Part shown: positions 15,360 to 24,625 of the stretch, in pieces
How positions within the stretch are numbered: the stretch's first letter is position 1
Layout: each line of letters starts with the position of its first letter
Assembly (NCBI GenBank): GCA_037384645.1
Contig: JARRNT010000022.1
Coordinates: forward strand, 1-29,163
DNA: 29,163 nt
Direction: 5' to 3'
From: RI-92 sp037384645
Lineage (GTDB): Bacteria; Pseudomonadota; Gammaproteobacteria; UBA6429; Thiohalophilaceae
The notes under the pieces: generated by a model
Database searches by the model: none
What the model was told of the DNA's origin: nothing
What the model saw: the letters and a program-made list of their open reading frames with translations, nothing else
Translations under genes and position numbers: made by a program

Positions 15360-17921
15360 TTAACCAGGTAGTTCGTTGCCCTTTACCAGCTTGCCCGGTC
15401 TGCCAAGGTAAAATCCCTGGGCGAAATGTAAACCCTGTTCTCTGAGTATTTCGTGCTGCTCGTGTGTCTCAACACCTTCAGCGATCACCTGTATTTCCAG
15501 GCTGTCGGCTATCATCAGAACGGACTTAAGCAAGGCGACACTATTCTGATCCGTAGTCAGGTCGGCCACGAAACTCTGATCGATTTTCAGTATATCGACG
15601 GGGAATATACGTAAATAACTCAGGGAAGAGTAACCAGTTCCGAAATCATCGATGGCGATACGACAGCCCACGTCACGCAGGGCATCCAGCACCTGCAGTG
15701 CCATATACGTGTCTTCCATTAATTGTGACTCGGTGATTTCGATCACCAGATTACCCGGCGACATGCCCTCTGCTTCCAGAATCTGGCGAAAATTGACTAT
15801 AAATTCACGATCTCGAAACTGATGCCCGGAAACATTCACCGAGACAAAGACGTCGCTGCCGGCATCCTTAATCATTTTCCTGTAACTCTCACAGGCCTTG
15901 CGAATCACCCAATAGCCAATCTGGACAATTACTCCGGATGATTCAGCAATGGGGATAAATTCAGATGGTGAAACCCAGCCCATATCTCCGTGATGCCAGC
16001 GTAATAATGATTCATAACCTGCTATGCGGTCACTTGCTACATCGATTATAGGCTGAAACACCAGAGAAAATTCATCTTTTTCGAGTGCATGGTGCAGGTT
16101 ATTGGCAAGTATCAACTGGTTATGCACCATTGCCGCCATTGATGCCTGGTAAAATCGATAGCAGTTTCGTCCTGAGGCCTTCGCGTGATACATCGCTGTG
16201 TCGGCGGCTTTTAACAGGTCGTCGATTTCATCATCTGCCATGGGGAACATGACAATCCCGATGCTTGCCGATATATACAGCCGGTTTTTTTCCACTTCAA
16301 ACGGATGCAGGAATTCTTTCAGGATTTTATCCGCCACCTCTTCCACCACATCCACATTCTGGATATTTTCCAGCAAAACGGTAAACTCATCACCGCCAAG
16401 CCTGGCAACCGTGTCCGACGCGCGTATCGCCATGGAAAAACGTTCGGCAGCAATCTTCAACAGCATGTCGCCGGCCAGGTGACCCAGGCTGTCATTAACG
16501 GTTTTAAACTGATCAAGGTCGATCATCAAAAGAGCCAGCAGTCTATTATCCCGCTGCGCGCGTTTAACTGCATGTTCAAGCCGGTCGATAAATAATGTTC
16601 GGTTTGGCAGGTTTGTCAGGGTGTCATGATATGCCAGGAAATCGAGTCGTTTTTCCAGCTCCTGGCGTACGGTGATATCTTCACCAATACTCATACTGCC
16701 ATCGAATTCTCCTTTATCATCCGAGAGACGTGCATTGAACCATGAAATAATGCGTTCATCGCCATTCTGGGTCAGTAAGGAGTTAAAGTGATGGCTGTTG
16801 GACTCTCCCAGCTGCAAGCGTTCAAATACATCTGATGTCTTTTGGGAATTCCCTTTTGGTAAAAAATTGCTGAACCAGTGCTTGCCGATAACGTAATCCG
16901 GATCGTAGCCGGTCATTTGACAAAAATAGGGATTAACGTAGGTGACGCACCCGGTCCTGTCCAGACCGATACCGATGAGATTTATCTGCTCCAGAAGCGA
17001 ACGCCAGCGCAGTTCATTTGCCGCCAGTTGTGCCGTTTTTTCCTGTACTGACGTTGCCAGCCGCAACCTTTCTGTGAAACTGCGATTAACAATAAAGAGC
17101 AGGGACAGCAAAAGGCCGCTACCTATCAGCCAGATCATTAACCGATCGCGAGTCAGTCCGGCTGTTTCATTATCATTCAGCCATACCCTGGCCCGCCAAT
17201 TCCAGTCACCCGCCTTGAGCTGAATGGTACTGGCCAGTGGCGGAACCTCCTTGCTACCCCAGAAAAAATGACCCGCCTCGTCCATCAGTGACACATGGAC
17301 ATCGTTCCCAAGATCTTTTAGCGCCAGCTGCAAGGCCTTGTTGAAGTCAATAACACCCTGCACCAGGCCCAAAAACCGGTCTCCCCGGTATAAAGGGAAC
17401 CGGGCAATGGTGGACAACCTGCCTTGCACGGTGACGACCGGCGGATTCATTACCATCCGCCTTTCGCGTATCGCCCTGGCGACATAGGGCGCAGCCGGCC
17501 GGGTCTTGAGGTCAAGGCCAATGGCCTTTCTGTTGCCCTTTAGCGGATAGAAATGCCGGATAATCTGATCGGTATCGACAATAGCGAATCCACCCACGGC
17601 AGGAGTTTGTTCGAGCAGGTACTGGGCAAACTTATCGAAACTCTCGTCATCCGGCAGATTCGGACCGGCCAGCATGAAGGCATGCATACTGGCAACGCTG
17701 AACAGGGGAATCTGGATCGCGGTATTCAACCGGGCCTGGACCTGACGGGTATTTTTGTCGAGGCGGTTTTTTTGCTGTGCCAGATGCGTCAGATTAACCG
17801 AACGATCCGCAGAAACCAGGGCAACCAGGCCGATGACGGCAAGCAAAACCAGCGCCAGCCAGCGAACAAGCTTGAGGTGGCCAGAAGCTATCTGTTTTTT
17901 GTGTTCTTTGACAGTTGCCAC
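15360..17921 (-). CDS. CHASE-PAS-GGDEF-EAL cyclic-di-GMP protein
   Basis: 853 residues, inner membrane. Order: membrane helix about 18-37, periplasmic CHASE-like sensor about 60-250 (MHAFMLAG, ARFPLYRGDRFLGLVQGVID), second helix about 262-280, PAS about 304-415 (YVNPYFCQMTGYDPDYVIGKHW), GGDEF about 425-590 and EAL about 605-845. The cyclase motif is intact (RLGGDEF, 507-513) with an I-site R500-x-x-D503, so product inhibition is expected. In the phosphodiesterase domain the EAL motif reads ESL (Glu637), but the other catalytic parts stand: NVSG (about 695), EITES, DDFGTGYSS (758-766), KID, AEGVE and QGFYLG. Both activities are therefore plausible. The start is a GTG at 17921 with a poor ribosome site, so the true start could lie slightly elsewhere. 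It stands alone in its transcript. Confidence 0.92.
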   Translation of the reverse strand: MATVKEHKKQIASGHLKLVRWLALVLLAVIGLVALVSADRSVNLTHLAQQKNRLDKNTRQVQARLNTAIQIPLFSVASMHAFMLAGPNLPDDESFDKFAQYLLEQTPAVGGFAIVDTDQIIRHFYPLKGNRKAIGLDLKTRPAAPYVARAIRERRMVMNPPVVTVQGRLSTIARFPLYRGDRFLGLVQGVIDFNKALQLALKDLGNDVHVSLMDEAGHFFWGSKEVPPLASTIQLKAGDWNWRARVWLNDNETAGLTRDRLMIWLIGSGLLLSLLFIVNRSFTERLRLATSVQEKTAQLAANELRWRSLLEQINLIGIGLDRTGCVTYVNPYFCQMTGYDPDYVIGKHWFSNFLPKGNSQKTSDVFERLQLGESNSHHFNSLLTQNGDERIISWFNARLSDDKGEFDGSMSIGEDITVRQELEKRLDFLAYHDTLTNLPNRTLFIDRLEHAVKRAQRDNRLLALLMIDLDQFKTVNDSLGHLAGDMLLKIAAERFSMAIRASDTVARLGGDEFTVLLENIQNVDVVEEVADKILKEFLHPFEVEKNRLYISASIGIVMFPMADDEIDDLLKAADTAMYHAKASGRNCYRFYQASMAAMVHNQLILANNLHHALEKDEFSLVFQPIIDVASDRIAGYESLLRWHHGDMGWVSPSEFIPIAESSGVIVQIGYWVIRKACESYRKMIKDAGSDVFVSVNVSGHQFRDREFIVNFRQILEAEGMSPGNLVIEITESQLMEDTYMALQVLDALRDVGCRIAIDDFGTGYSSLSYLRIFPVDILKIDQSFVADLTTDQNSVALLKSVLMIADSLEIQVIAEGVETHEQHEILREQGLHFAQGFYLGRPGKLVKGNELPG

Positions 17922-18118
17922 GATCTTTTGCGGTTCGGCCCTGGAGTGCTGGACGACCCTGGTCTCCGATAACCTTGTAATTTGACACAGAATACCATGC
18001 TACCACTACCCGGGCGATCAAAAGCCTACCTGGCTCACGCGATGCAAGACGAGTAAGCGGGCATTGACGCCTGACATGCATACCGGCATTTTGCCAACGC
18101 AGACTGGGAATACCCTAC

Positions 18119-18748
18119 TTAGCGTTTGCCCGCCAATTGATCTTTCCAGCGCCACAAATATTTACACACGATGGCACGATATGGCCGCCATTTTTCGGCA
18201 ATAGCCAGCATCGTTGGCTTCAATGCCTTACTTCTATTCTCCAGGCGATACAACGTCTGCATGGCATTCTGTATGCCAACATCGTCAACGGCGAAAACAT
18301 CACGCCGCTGAAAACTGAAAATCAATAACATTTCGACAGTCCAGCGACCGACTCCATGAATTTGGGTCAGATGTTCAATAATTTCTGCATCCGTAAAAGC
18401 CGATAAAGTGTCATATTCCATTCCTTGTTCCATCGCAAAGCAGGCGACCGACCTGAGGTATTGTGCTTTCTGCCGTGACATACCGGCAGTACGCAGGCGC
18501 GCGATCGGTATTTTCCGCATCAACGCAGGCGTGGGATACGCCTCCGGAAACAGTGCCAGGACCCTGGCATGAATGGTGTTTGCTGCCTTGACGGATAATT
18601 GCTGAGAGATGATCGAGCGAAGCAGTGTGGCATAGACATCACGATTACGGCGGGCAACGGGAAAAGGCAGCTGTGTGATCAAGGGTCGCAGGCTGCGATC
18701 CTGTTTTAGCAGGTACGCCCTGATGGCCTCTTTACTGCGTGGCGGCAT
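18119..18748 (-). CDS. DNA-3-methyladenine glycosylase II (AlkA-like, HhH-GPD)
   Basis: Base-excision repair glycosylase that removes alkylated purines, 209 residues; it lacks the N-terminal TBP-like domain of E. coli AlkA, like the shorter bacterial and yeast-type (Mag1) members. The helix-hairpin-helix is LTQIHGVGRWTVEMLLIF at about 127-144. The catalytic Asp lies in DVFAVDDVGIQNAM, by analogy the second of the pair, Asp156. ISQQLSVKAANTI at about 47-59 is the usual first HhH-GPD landmark and EKWRPYRAIVCKYLWRW the usual end. The frame is open to 18847, but I chose the ATG at 18748, where homology begins; its ribosome site (AGG) is weak, and an ATG at 18787 is possible. Neighbours are unrelated. 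Confidence 0.86.
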   Translation of the reverse strand: MPPRSKEAIRAYLLKQDRSLRPLITQLPFPVARRNRDVYATLLRSIISQQLSVKAANTIHARVLALFPEAYPTPALMRKIPIARLRTAGMSRQKAQYLRSVACFAMEQGMEYDTLSAFTDAEIIEHLTQIHGVGRWTVEMLLIFSFQRRDVFAVDDVGIQNAMQTLYRLENRSKALKPTMLAIAEKWRPYRAIVCKYLWRWKDQLAGKR

Positions 18749-19052
18749 TATCCTGTGCTGACCCTGGCTGACTACAGATCCGGTCATTTTCCAGTTTTCG
18801 CACCAGTACGCAACGCAAATCTGCACAGTCGTTGTCCCGTGGGGCATATAATCGCCCGTGGTACCATGTCTGCCTGGCGACAGATATGTGCAGGAAGATT
18901 CATATATATAGTGTCATACCAGAACCAGGTCGACACTTATTAGCATTCGCCTGTGCACGCAGTGTTTGCGCGGCACAACTCAGGGGATGACTTAGCATTC
19001 GGGCATCAACCAGGAAGGGCAGGCAGGTAAACTGTAATTACCCGTTAACCAG
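18749..19052. other. Intergenic region between alkA-like gene and sodB
   Basis: About 300 bases between the start of the glycosylase gene and the sodB terminator. Both genes read on the minus strand, so it must hold the glycosylase promoter. The stretch around 18896-18912 is AT-rich (CATATATATAG) and could be promoter-like. No gene or repeat was recognised. Confidence 0.4.
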
Positions 19053-19093
19053 AAAAAAAGACAGTTACCGAACCATAACGATCCGGTAACTGT
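19053..19093 (-). terminator. Intrinsic terminator of sodB
   Basis: On the minus strand a perfect 10-bp stem (arms 19084-19093 and 19061-19070, ACAGTTACCG/CGGTAACTGT) with a 13-base loop is followed by C and then seven T (the A-run at 19053-19059). It begins about 22 bases after the sodB stop codon. Classical rho-independent form. Confidence 0.88.
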
Positions 19094-19114
19094 TCGAGGA
19101 GATCATGAACAGCC

Positions 19115-19720
19115 TCAGGCCGCCAGTTTGTGGCTCGCCTGTTTGAACTGCTCATTCACAAACTGCCAGTTCACGACTTTCCAGAATGCCTTGACATAAT
19201 CCGGACGGACATTCCGATAGTCGATGTAATAAGCGTGTTCCCAGACATCACAGGTCAATAATGGCGTATGCCCGTGACGTAAGGGGGTATCGGCGTCGTG
19301 CGTCGAAACAATTGCCAGCTTGCCATCCTTGTCAAGCACGAGCCAGGTCCAGCCCGAACCGAAATGGTTAATCGCCGTGGTGGAGAATTCCGTTTCAAAA
19401 GACTCCAGCGAACGGAATTTACGGCTGATAGCCTCGATGACTTCGCCAGCAGGTTTGCCGCCGTCAGGGCTCATGCACTGCCAGTAAAAGCCGTGATTCC
19501 AGGCCTGGGCAGCGTTGTTGAAAACCGCACCATCTGCAGTGGTAATGAGTTCTTCCAGCGATTTTCCGGCATATTCAGTATCTTTGATGCCATCATTCAA
19601 TTTATTTACATATGCCGCATGGTGCTTGCCATAGTGGTATTCGAGAGTTTCCCTGGAAATATGCGGTTCCAGGGCATCCAGCGCATATGGTAATTCCGGG
19701 AGCTTATGGATTGTGTCCAT
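19115..19720 (-). CDS. sodB: Iron superoxide dismutase
   Basis: Cytoplasmic Fe-SOD converting superoxide to oxygen and hydrogen peroxide, 201 residues (E. coli SodB has 193). Metal ligands are His29 (YHYGKHHAAYV), His76 (AQAWNHGFYW), Asp158 and His162 (DVWEHAYYIDY). Gln72, four residues before the second His, is the iron-type signature; manganese enzymes place their Gln further along. GSGWTWLV at about 121-128 is also typical. I chose the ATG at 19720 because AAGGAGG stands 8 bases upstream, although the frame is open to 19753. It is a single-gene transcript with a strong terminator 22 bases downstream. Beyond the expected residues nothing is odd, apart from two Cys (81 and 157). Confidence 0.95.
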   Translation of the reverse strand: MDTIHKLPELPYALDALEPHISRETLEYHYGKHHAAYVNKLNDGIKDTEYAGKSLEELITTADGAVFNNAAQAWNHGFYWQCMSPDGGKPAGEVIEAISRKFRSLESFETEFSTTAINHFGSGWTWLVLDKDGKLAIVSTHDADTPLRHGHTPLLTCDVWEHAYYIDYRNVRPDYVKAFWKVVNWQFVNEQFKQASHKLAA

Positions 19721-20398
19721 GATAATGCCTCCTTGTCGGGTCTTTAATTGCAATGAATGACGTGCTTTGTGACAAGGTACGAGTCCAATAGTTTTATCCA
19801 GTTCAAAAATCCCTGTAACGCAACATATCCGGTCTTATTGGATCATTTCTGCAGTTTTACCTGTTACAGCAGGCACATTTTCTGATGGCATGATTCAGCG
19901 GATGAAGTTTCTCAAGTTAATAGTGGCGCAGCATAGCACGCCATACATCACCTGTAGGGACAGCCGGTTCTGGCGACGTTCCTATCCTCCCCCTGCTTTT
20001 GATTGCCACCTACGGCTCTGAGCTAAGCGCCAACTTGATGGCGGTTACGGTATGCTGATTTCCCCGTTGGCAGGAAATACGCCCTATATATGTAGGCTTA
20101 TACCCTGCTCCGGTTCGTCATCGACAATACTGCACGGATTCCGGTCACCCGTCATTCGTACAAAGAAAGTTTTTGTGCTGCTCGCGGTGAACCATAGCTA
20201 TGCCGTACGGTCACATAACTTGCGGGGCTGGATGCCGCGAAAGCAGGTATTCCGGTTACAGGGCATGACATCTGGTTTTTGTGGCGTAGTTTACCCACAG
20301 GTTACCTGTAGTTCCCAACATTCCTACACCCGTGTTTTATAAATATTTAGATACAGCCATTTTCCTAACTAATAAATTGACAATCGAGGAGAACTCAG
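19721..20398. other. Long intergenic region between sodB and the small exported protein
   Basis: About 680 bases between divergent genes. A 96-codon open frame (20052-20342, plus) has no signal, motif or ribosome site and is not supported. A distant inverted repeat TCCAATA/TATTGGA (19784-19790 and 19836-19842) lies 64-120 bases upstream of sodB and could be a regulatory site. No known RNA structure was recognised. The region is large enough for a small RNA, but I see no terminator inside it. Confidence 0.45.
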
Positions 20399-20794
20399 AT
20401 GAAAAACCGTTTGTTTATCATTTTGCTGTTTACATTATTCGGCGCCGGTAGTGCATTTGCCAATACCATGGGCCAACACGAAATCTCCAATGCCATCAAG
20501 CAGGCCAAGATGGGTAGCAAGGCCACGACACTGCAGCAAGTCGATATGCATCTGCATCGCGTTCTAAATTGCCTGGAGGGGCGCAAGGGCATGGAATATG
20601 ACGCCAAGGCGGGAGATCCGTGCATGGGCAAAGGTGCCATGAATGATTTCAAAAGTGGCAAGTTCGGCAGGGATGAACTGCAACAGGCAATGGAAGACGC
20701 TCATTACGGATTAATGACCAAGCGCGTCAGTATTGCACAGAATGCCGCAGATCTGGCTATCCATAGCCTGAGCTCTGCTAAGGCTGGCGACTAA
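20399..20794 (+). CDS. Small exported helical protein with two cysteines, function unknown
   Basis: 131 residues with a clear signal peptide (MKNRLFIILLFTLFGAGSAFA, cleavage near 21-22). The mature part of about 110 residues is predicted helical, with His-rich (VDMHLHRVLNCLEGRKGMEYD) and Ala-rich (SIAQNAADLAIHSLSSA) stretches. It has exactly two Cys (58 and 75), which suits one periplasmic disulfide; Met and His are frequent, so metal contact is conceivable but unproven. The ATG has a good AGGAG site with spacing 7. It is monocistronic, convergent with the GGDEF-EAL gene, and ends before a strong hairpin. I do not recognise a family. Confidence 0.72.
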   Translation: MKNRLFIILLFTLFGAGSAFANTMGQHEISNAIKQAKMGSKATTLQQVDMHLHRVLNCLEGRKGMEYDAKAGDPCMGKGAMNDFKSGKFGRDELQQAMEDAHYGLMTKRVSIAQNAADLAIHSLSSAKAGD

Positions 20795-20806
20795 TCTGCC
20801 GTTCTT

Positions 20807-20842
20807 GTACCGGCGCCAGCCAGTTTTTGGCTGCGCCGGTAC
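20807..20842. terminator. Strong hairpin between convergent genes, probably bidirectional terminator
   Basis: GTACCGGCGC(C)AGCCA at 20807-20822 pairs with TGGCTGCGCCGGTAC at 20828-20842: 15 base pairs with one bulged base and a 5-base GTTTT loop. It sits between two facing stop codons (20794 plus, 20846 minus). No long T-run follows on either side, so it may act mainly as a 3'-end stabiliser. Confidence 0.65.
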
Positions 20843-20845
20843 ATA

Positions 20846-23704
20846 CTATCGTTTCGATAGAAGCGAGTGGGGAATGAAATCAACTACCCCCTGCATCAGA
20901 TAGGCTGAAATGTCATCCGTCGGTAGAGGATGACTGAAGTAATTGCCCTGGACGCAATCACACTGATGCTCACTCAACAAGGCCACTTGCGCGGCATTTT
21001 CCACACCCTCCGCAACCACCTGCATGCCTAGCGCATGCGCCATCGCGATAATCGAAAGAGTGAGTGTTGTAGCCTGTTCGTCCTCAGGTATATCCATGGT
21101 GAATGCACGATCGATTTTCAGTGTATGCACGGCGAAACGCTTGAGATAACTGAGCGAAGAATAGCCTGTGCCAAAATCATCAATAGCAAGCTGCACACCA
21201 ATCTGTGCCAGCTTGTCGAAAATCCTTCTGGTTTTCAGGTTTTCGTTTAGCAACAGACTCTCAGTAATTTCCAGCTCAAGCTCTTCGGGCATTATGCCAG
21301 TTTCATTAATAACCTCGTCTACAAGACCGACAAAATTCTCACGCATGAACTGACGGCTGGAAATATTCACTGCAAGCCTGAGGGGTTCCACGCACTTTTT
21401 CCGCCATTGTTGAAACTGTTTACACGCAGCACGCAAGACCCATTCCCCGATCGGCTCGATCAGGCCACTTTCCTCTGCCAGGGGGATGAACTCGCCCGGC
21501 AACAAAATGCCCATTTGTGGATGTTCCCATCTAATCAGGGCTTCAATCGAAATCACTTCACCCGTTTGCAAACTGATCTGTGGCTGGTAATAAAGCTGGA
21601 ATTCTTCACGCTCCAGGGCATAGCGCAAAGCTGTTTCCATCTCGATCCTTTGCACCAGTTCCAGATTCATACTTTCCTCAAAGTACTTATAGCTGCCCTG
21701 CCCGCTCTCCTTGGCATGGTACATAGCGGCATCAGCATGTGCCATCAGTTCCTTGTTATTTAACCCATCGTCCGGATATACCGCGATACCGATACTCGTG
21801 GTGATAAAAATCTCACGGGTATTAATAAAGAATTGCCGGTTCACCGCGCTAATTACATTTTCTGCGATAAGACTAGCATCATTGTGACTGGATATGTTTG
21901 AGAGCAAAACCACGAACTCATCACCACCAAGACGGGATACTGTATCGGTTTCACGCACACAATATCGCATCCTGTCGGCCACCTGTTTTAGCAGATTATC
22001 ACCACTCGTATGCCCCAGCGAATCGTTAATATTCTTGAACCTGTCAAGGTCGACATACAGGACGGCGATTTTCTCCTTTTTCCGGCGCGCCTGGATGATG
22101 TGTTGTTCAAGTCGGTCATTAAATAATTGCCGATTTGGCAAGCCCGTCAGATAGTCGAAATGCGCCTGCCGATACAATTTCTCGTCCCTATCGGCTGTAG
22201 CCAGGGTGACTGCGAGCCGGTCTATGATGTCACTGACAATAGCATTGTCCTCGGAGTCCATAGTTTCTGCTGAGCGATAACATAGACAGAATACAACCCT
22301 TGCTTCATTGTCCAGCCGAATTGAGCGTAGTTGCATACAGGCGATATTTTTTCCAAGAAGAGGCGCAAACATTTGGCCGGAATACTGACTCAATTCCAGC
22401 AAGCGTACATCCTGCTCGCTACTAATTTCTGCCAGTTCCAGTTCCGGAATGTTTATTCTTTCCAGCCTGGCTGGTGAGTTTGTGACTACATTCTTTATAT
22501 ATACTGAGGCCTTGCCTGCATCCTCTTTGTCCAGAAAATACACCGCAATATAATCACAAGTAATAATTTTATATGCCGTATCCAGAATACTCGCCAGCAC
22601 CACTTCAGGATCAGGACAGGACAGTATCAGGCGGTCGATATCCGAAAGAATTTTCAATGCATTTAGCTGCTTCTCCAGACGATACGCCATAGCATTAAAT
22701 GAATCACTCAATTCATTAAACTCATCCTTGCTGTTTACCTTGACCGAAACACCGAACTGGTATTTGGCAAGGCGTCGTGTTGCAGCAACCAGCAGTTCGA
22801 GTGGTAGCATAATCCTGCGCACCTGGATCATACTTAGCAGTAACACCACCAGCAACGAAAACCCGATAACCAGTGGAAATATTTTCTGGTATGCATAAAC
22901 CGGCAATAGCGCCGCTGTTTTTTTCTTGCTGGATATAATTTTCCAGCCGTTACCTGAAAACCTTGAACTGATAAACAAATCCCATGCAGCAGCAAGATTT
23001 TCGCCCTCAGCATTGTGCCAGGCAATTTTACGGGAATCGGTCAGCCCCTGTAGTTTTTTGATTTTATCCAGCAAGGGCTGGTAATGTGGATAAGGACAAA
23101 ACAGGACCTGCTCCGTATTATTCTCAATCACGCAAAGAAAGGTTGAGAAGGGCAGCCTGTTTTTGGCTCCCCAAACATAAGCGTTATTCAATTTTGCAAC
23201 CAGTGTCGCCATAGTATCGCCATGCCCTCTCCCCAGTACCTGCCGGAGATAGACGTTGGTAACACCTTCACGGTTGCGATGGGCGTAAATATAACTCTTG
23301 CTGCCACCGCTTGAATCAAACCGCGCAGGTCCCAGGCTGGCTTCCGGTACAAATTGCAGATAAAGCCTGTCGATTTGCTTGATATTGGTAGTATGCATCT
23401 GACTGATCTGACGCTGGCCATATGCCTTCAGCCTGTTATCCATTTCTGTGAAAGATTTCGACTTCAACCTGTTAGTCAGCTCACGCATTTCATTGTCAAC
23501 ATACGTCAGCCTGTCCATCACCGCCATACCATACAATTTACTGGAATGCTGAAGTTCTTTATAAGATTGCTTGATTAACAGATCGCTGATGTAGGTGAAG
23601 GAGAAAAATGCGATTGCCACGACCGGCAACAACGAGGACAGTACAAACAGCCAGACAACCCGCCTTGCGACCTTACTGCGGATAAATGCAGTTTTGAACT
23701 TCAT
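20846..23704 (-). CDS. Membrane sensor-HAMP-GAF-GGDEF-EAL cyclic-di-GMP protein
   Basis: 952 residues. Order: membrane helix about 17-38, large periplasmic sensor about 39-270 (Cache-like by size and place), second helix about 274-292, HAMP about 293-345 (PLELLVAATRRLAKYQ, DEFNELSDSFNAMA), GAF-like domain about 350-500, GGDEF about 510-675 and EAL about 690-935. RLGGDEF (591-597) and the I-site R584-x-x-D587 are intact. The phosphodiesterase motifs are all present: EAL (721-723), NISS, EITES, DDFGTGYSS (842-850), KID, AEGVE and QGNYFS. So it could both make and break c-di-GMP, with sensing by both periplasmic and GAF domains. Its start lies 15 bases after the pseudopilin stop on the same strand, so co-transcription with that gene is likely. 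Confidence 0.92.
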   Translation of the reverse strand: MKFKTAFIRSKVARRVVWLFVLSSLLPVVAIAFFSFTYISDLLIKQSYKELQHSSKLYGMAVMDRLTYVDNEMRELTNRLKSKSFTEMDNRLKAYGQRQISQMHTTNIKQIDRLYLQFVPEASLGPARFDSSGGSKSYIYAHRNREGVTNVYLRQVLGRGHGDTMATLVAKLNNAYVWGAKNRLPFSTFLCVIENNTEQVLFCPYPHYQPLLDKIKKLQGLTDSRKIAWHNAEGENLAAAWDLFISSRFSGNGWKIISSKKKTAALLPVYAYQKIFPLVIGFSLLVVLLLSMIQVRRIMLPLELLVAATRRLAKYQFGVSVKVNSKDEFNELSDSFNAMAYRLEKQLNALKILSDIDRLILSCPDPEVVLASILDTAYKIITCDYIAVYFLDKEDAGKASVYIKNVVTNSPARLERINIPELELAEISSEQDVRLLELSQYSGQMFAPLLGKNIACMQLRSIRLDNEARVVFCLCYRSAETMDSEDNAIVSDIIDRLAVTLATADRDEKLYRQAHFDYLTGLPNRQLFNDRLEQHIIQARRKKEKIAVLYVDLDRFKNINDSLGHTSGDNLLKQVADRMRYCVRETDTVSRLGGDEFVVLLSNISSHNDASLIAENVISAVNRQFFINTREIFITTSIGIAVYPDDGLNNKELMAHADAAMYHAKESGQGSYKYFEESMNLELVQRIEMETALRYALEREEFQLYYQPQISLQTGEVISIEALIRWEHPQMGILLPGEFIPLAEESGLIEPIGEWVLRAACKQFQQWRKKCVEPLRLAVNISSRQFMRENFVGLVDEVINETGIMPEELELEITESLLLNENLKTRRIFDKLAQIGVQLAIDDFGTGYSSLSYLKRFAVHTLKIDRAFTMDIPEDEQATTLTLSIIAMAHALGMQVVAEGVENAAQVALLSEHQCDCVQGNYFSHPLPTDDISAYLMQGVVDFIPHSLLSKR

Positions 23705-23719
23705 GCTCCAATCCGGCTG

Positions 23720-24202
23720 CTAGTAGTTGCTAGCAAGACCAACATAACCACCGTTATTAGCCCTGACGACATCATCGCGACTTGCCGCGGCCGTCAGTGG
23801 CGGTGTGCTTTTACCGTCCTTGCCGGAACTGTAAAGATCGAAATCGGTATTCAATGGCACGAGGTTGTGATCCTTGCGTACCGCTCCGGTATCGGCGGTC
23901 GCGATATTCAGATAATTATAGGGGTAGCCCCATGGGTCCTTTACCGTCGCCAGGTCCACGGCAGCCAGCGAGGCCGGATAGTGGTGGTACTGTTCGTAAT
24001 ATTCTTTGATTGCCAGACTCATAACGATTATTTGCTTACGGGCGCTGTTGACGTTGGCCGTATCGATATATCCATTATAAGCAACCGAGGCAATCGACGC
24101 GGTCACCCCCAGTATGGCCACAACGACCATTAGCTCGACCAGCGTAAGCCCCCTGGCGCCTGTCTGCAGCGTCTGCTGTCTTCCTGATTGTATATAAGTC
24201 AT
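23720..24202 (-). CDS. Orphan GspG-like type II/IV pseudopilin
   Basis: About 160 residues. The prepilin peptidase site is GARG|LTLVELMVVVAILG: Gly18, Glu23 (the +5 position) and a hydrophobic helix at 19-40. Further on, KDPWGYPYNYLN and DFDLYSSGKDGK match the DPWG and DLYSxGxDG blocks of the major pseudopilin GspG, where the C-terminal loop binds calcium. After processing it would form a pseudopilus-like fibre in the inner membrane. The start is uncertain: I use the ATG at 24202, which gives an 18-residue leader; the frame runs on to 24253. No other secretion or pilus gene is in the window. It lies immediately upstream of the GGDEF-EAL gene in the same direction, so shared expression, or a link to c-di-GMP-regulated attachment, is possible. 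Confidence 0.82.
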   Translation of the reverse strand: MTYIQSGRQQTLQTGARGLTLVELMVVVAILGVTASIASVAYNGYIDTANVNSARKQIIVMSLAIKEYYEQYHHYPASLAAVDLATVKDPWGYPYNYLNIATADTGAVRKDHNLVPLNTDFDLYSSGKDGKSTPPLTAAASRDDVVRANNGGYVGLASNY

Positions 24203-24625
24203 TTGCCCGTCTATGCGACCCAGTGATGCCGGCATCAGATGTTTTACCCACATGCTTTATCCAGGAATCAAGGCATCTGCCACACGGCAAGTCCGTCCAG
24301 GTTGAGACAGGCTTACGGCACATAATCAACCAAGAGCAACCAGAAAATACCTTAATAGTATACAGGAAATACCATGATGACCCCGGGCAAAGGATGCCGT
24401 TAGTCCCAAAGTGTCACAACCCGCCTGCACTAGCAAAAAGGTCGACCGGATCACAGTTTAGGCCCGGGGCTCGCCAGCGAAGTGCACTCCGCCACTCGCC
24501 TGCCGCATTCTGGTTTTAATATTAGCGATACGTTATATTGTCAGCCCGCGGCGACAGCGACAGGTCGCCAGGCGTGTGGTCGCGGCGTACGTCAACACCA
24601 TTTCATTTTTCAGCAGGAAAACATC
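24203..24625. other. Intergenic region between pseudopilin and methyltransferase genes
   Basis: About 420 bases, divergent promoters expected. Open frames on the plus strand (for example from 24223) have no motif. AT-rich stretches near 24514-24540 (TTTTAATATTAGCGATACG, TTATATT) could be promoter elements for the methyltransferase. No repeat or RNA recognised. Confidence 0.4.

Noticed and set aside
20052..20342. 96-codon open frame in the sodB-side intergenic region
   Set aside because: No ribosome site, motif or membrane or signal segment; composition does not look like a protein.
24482..24625. N-terminal extension of the class I methyltransferase to an ATG at 24482
   Set aside because: Family homology and the ribosome site both point to 24626; the extension has no motif.
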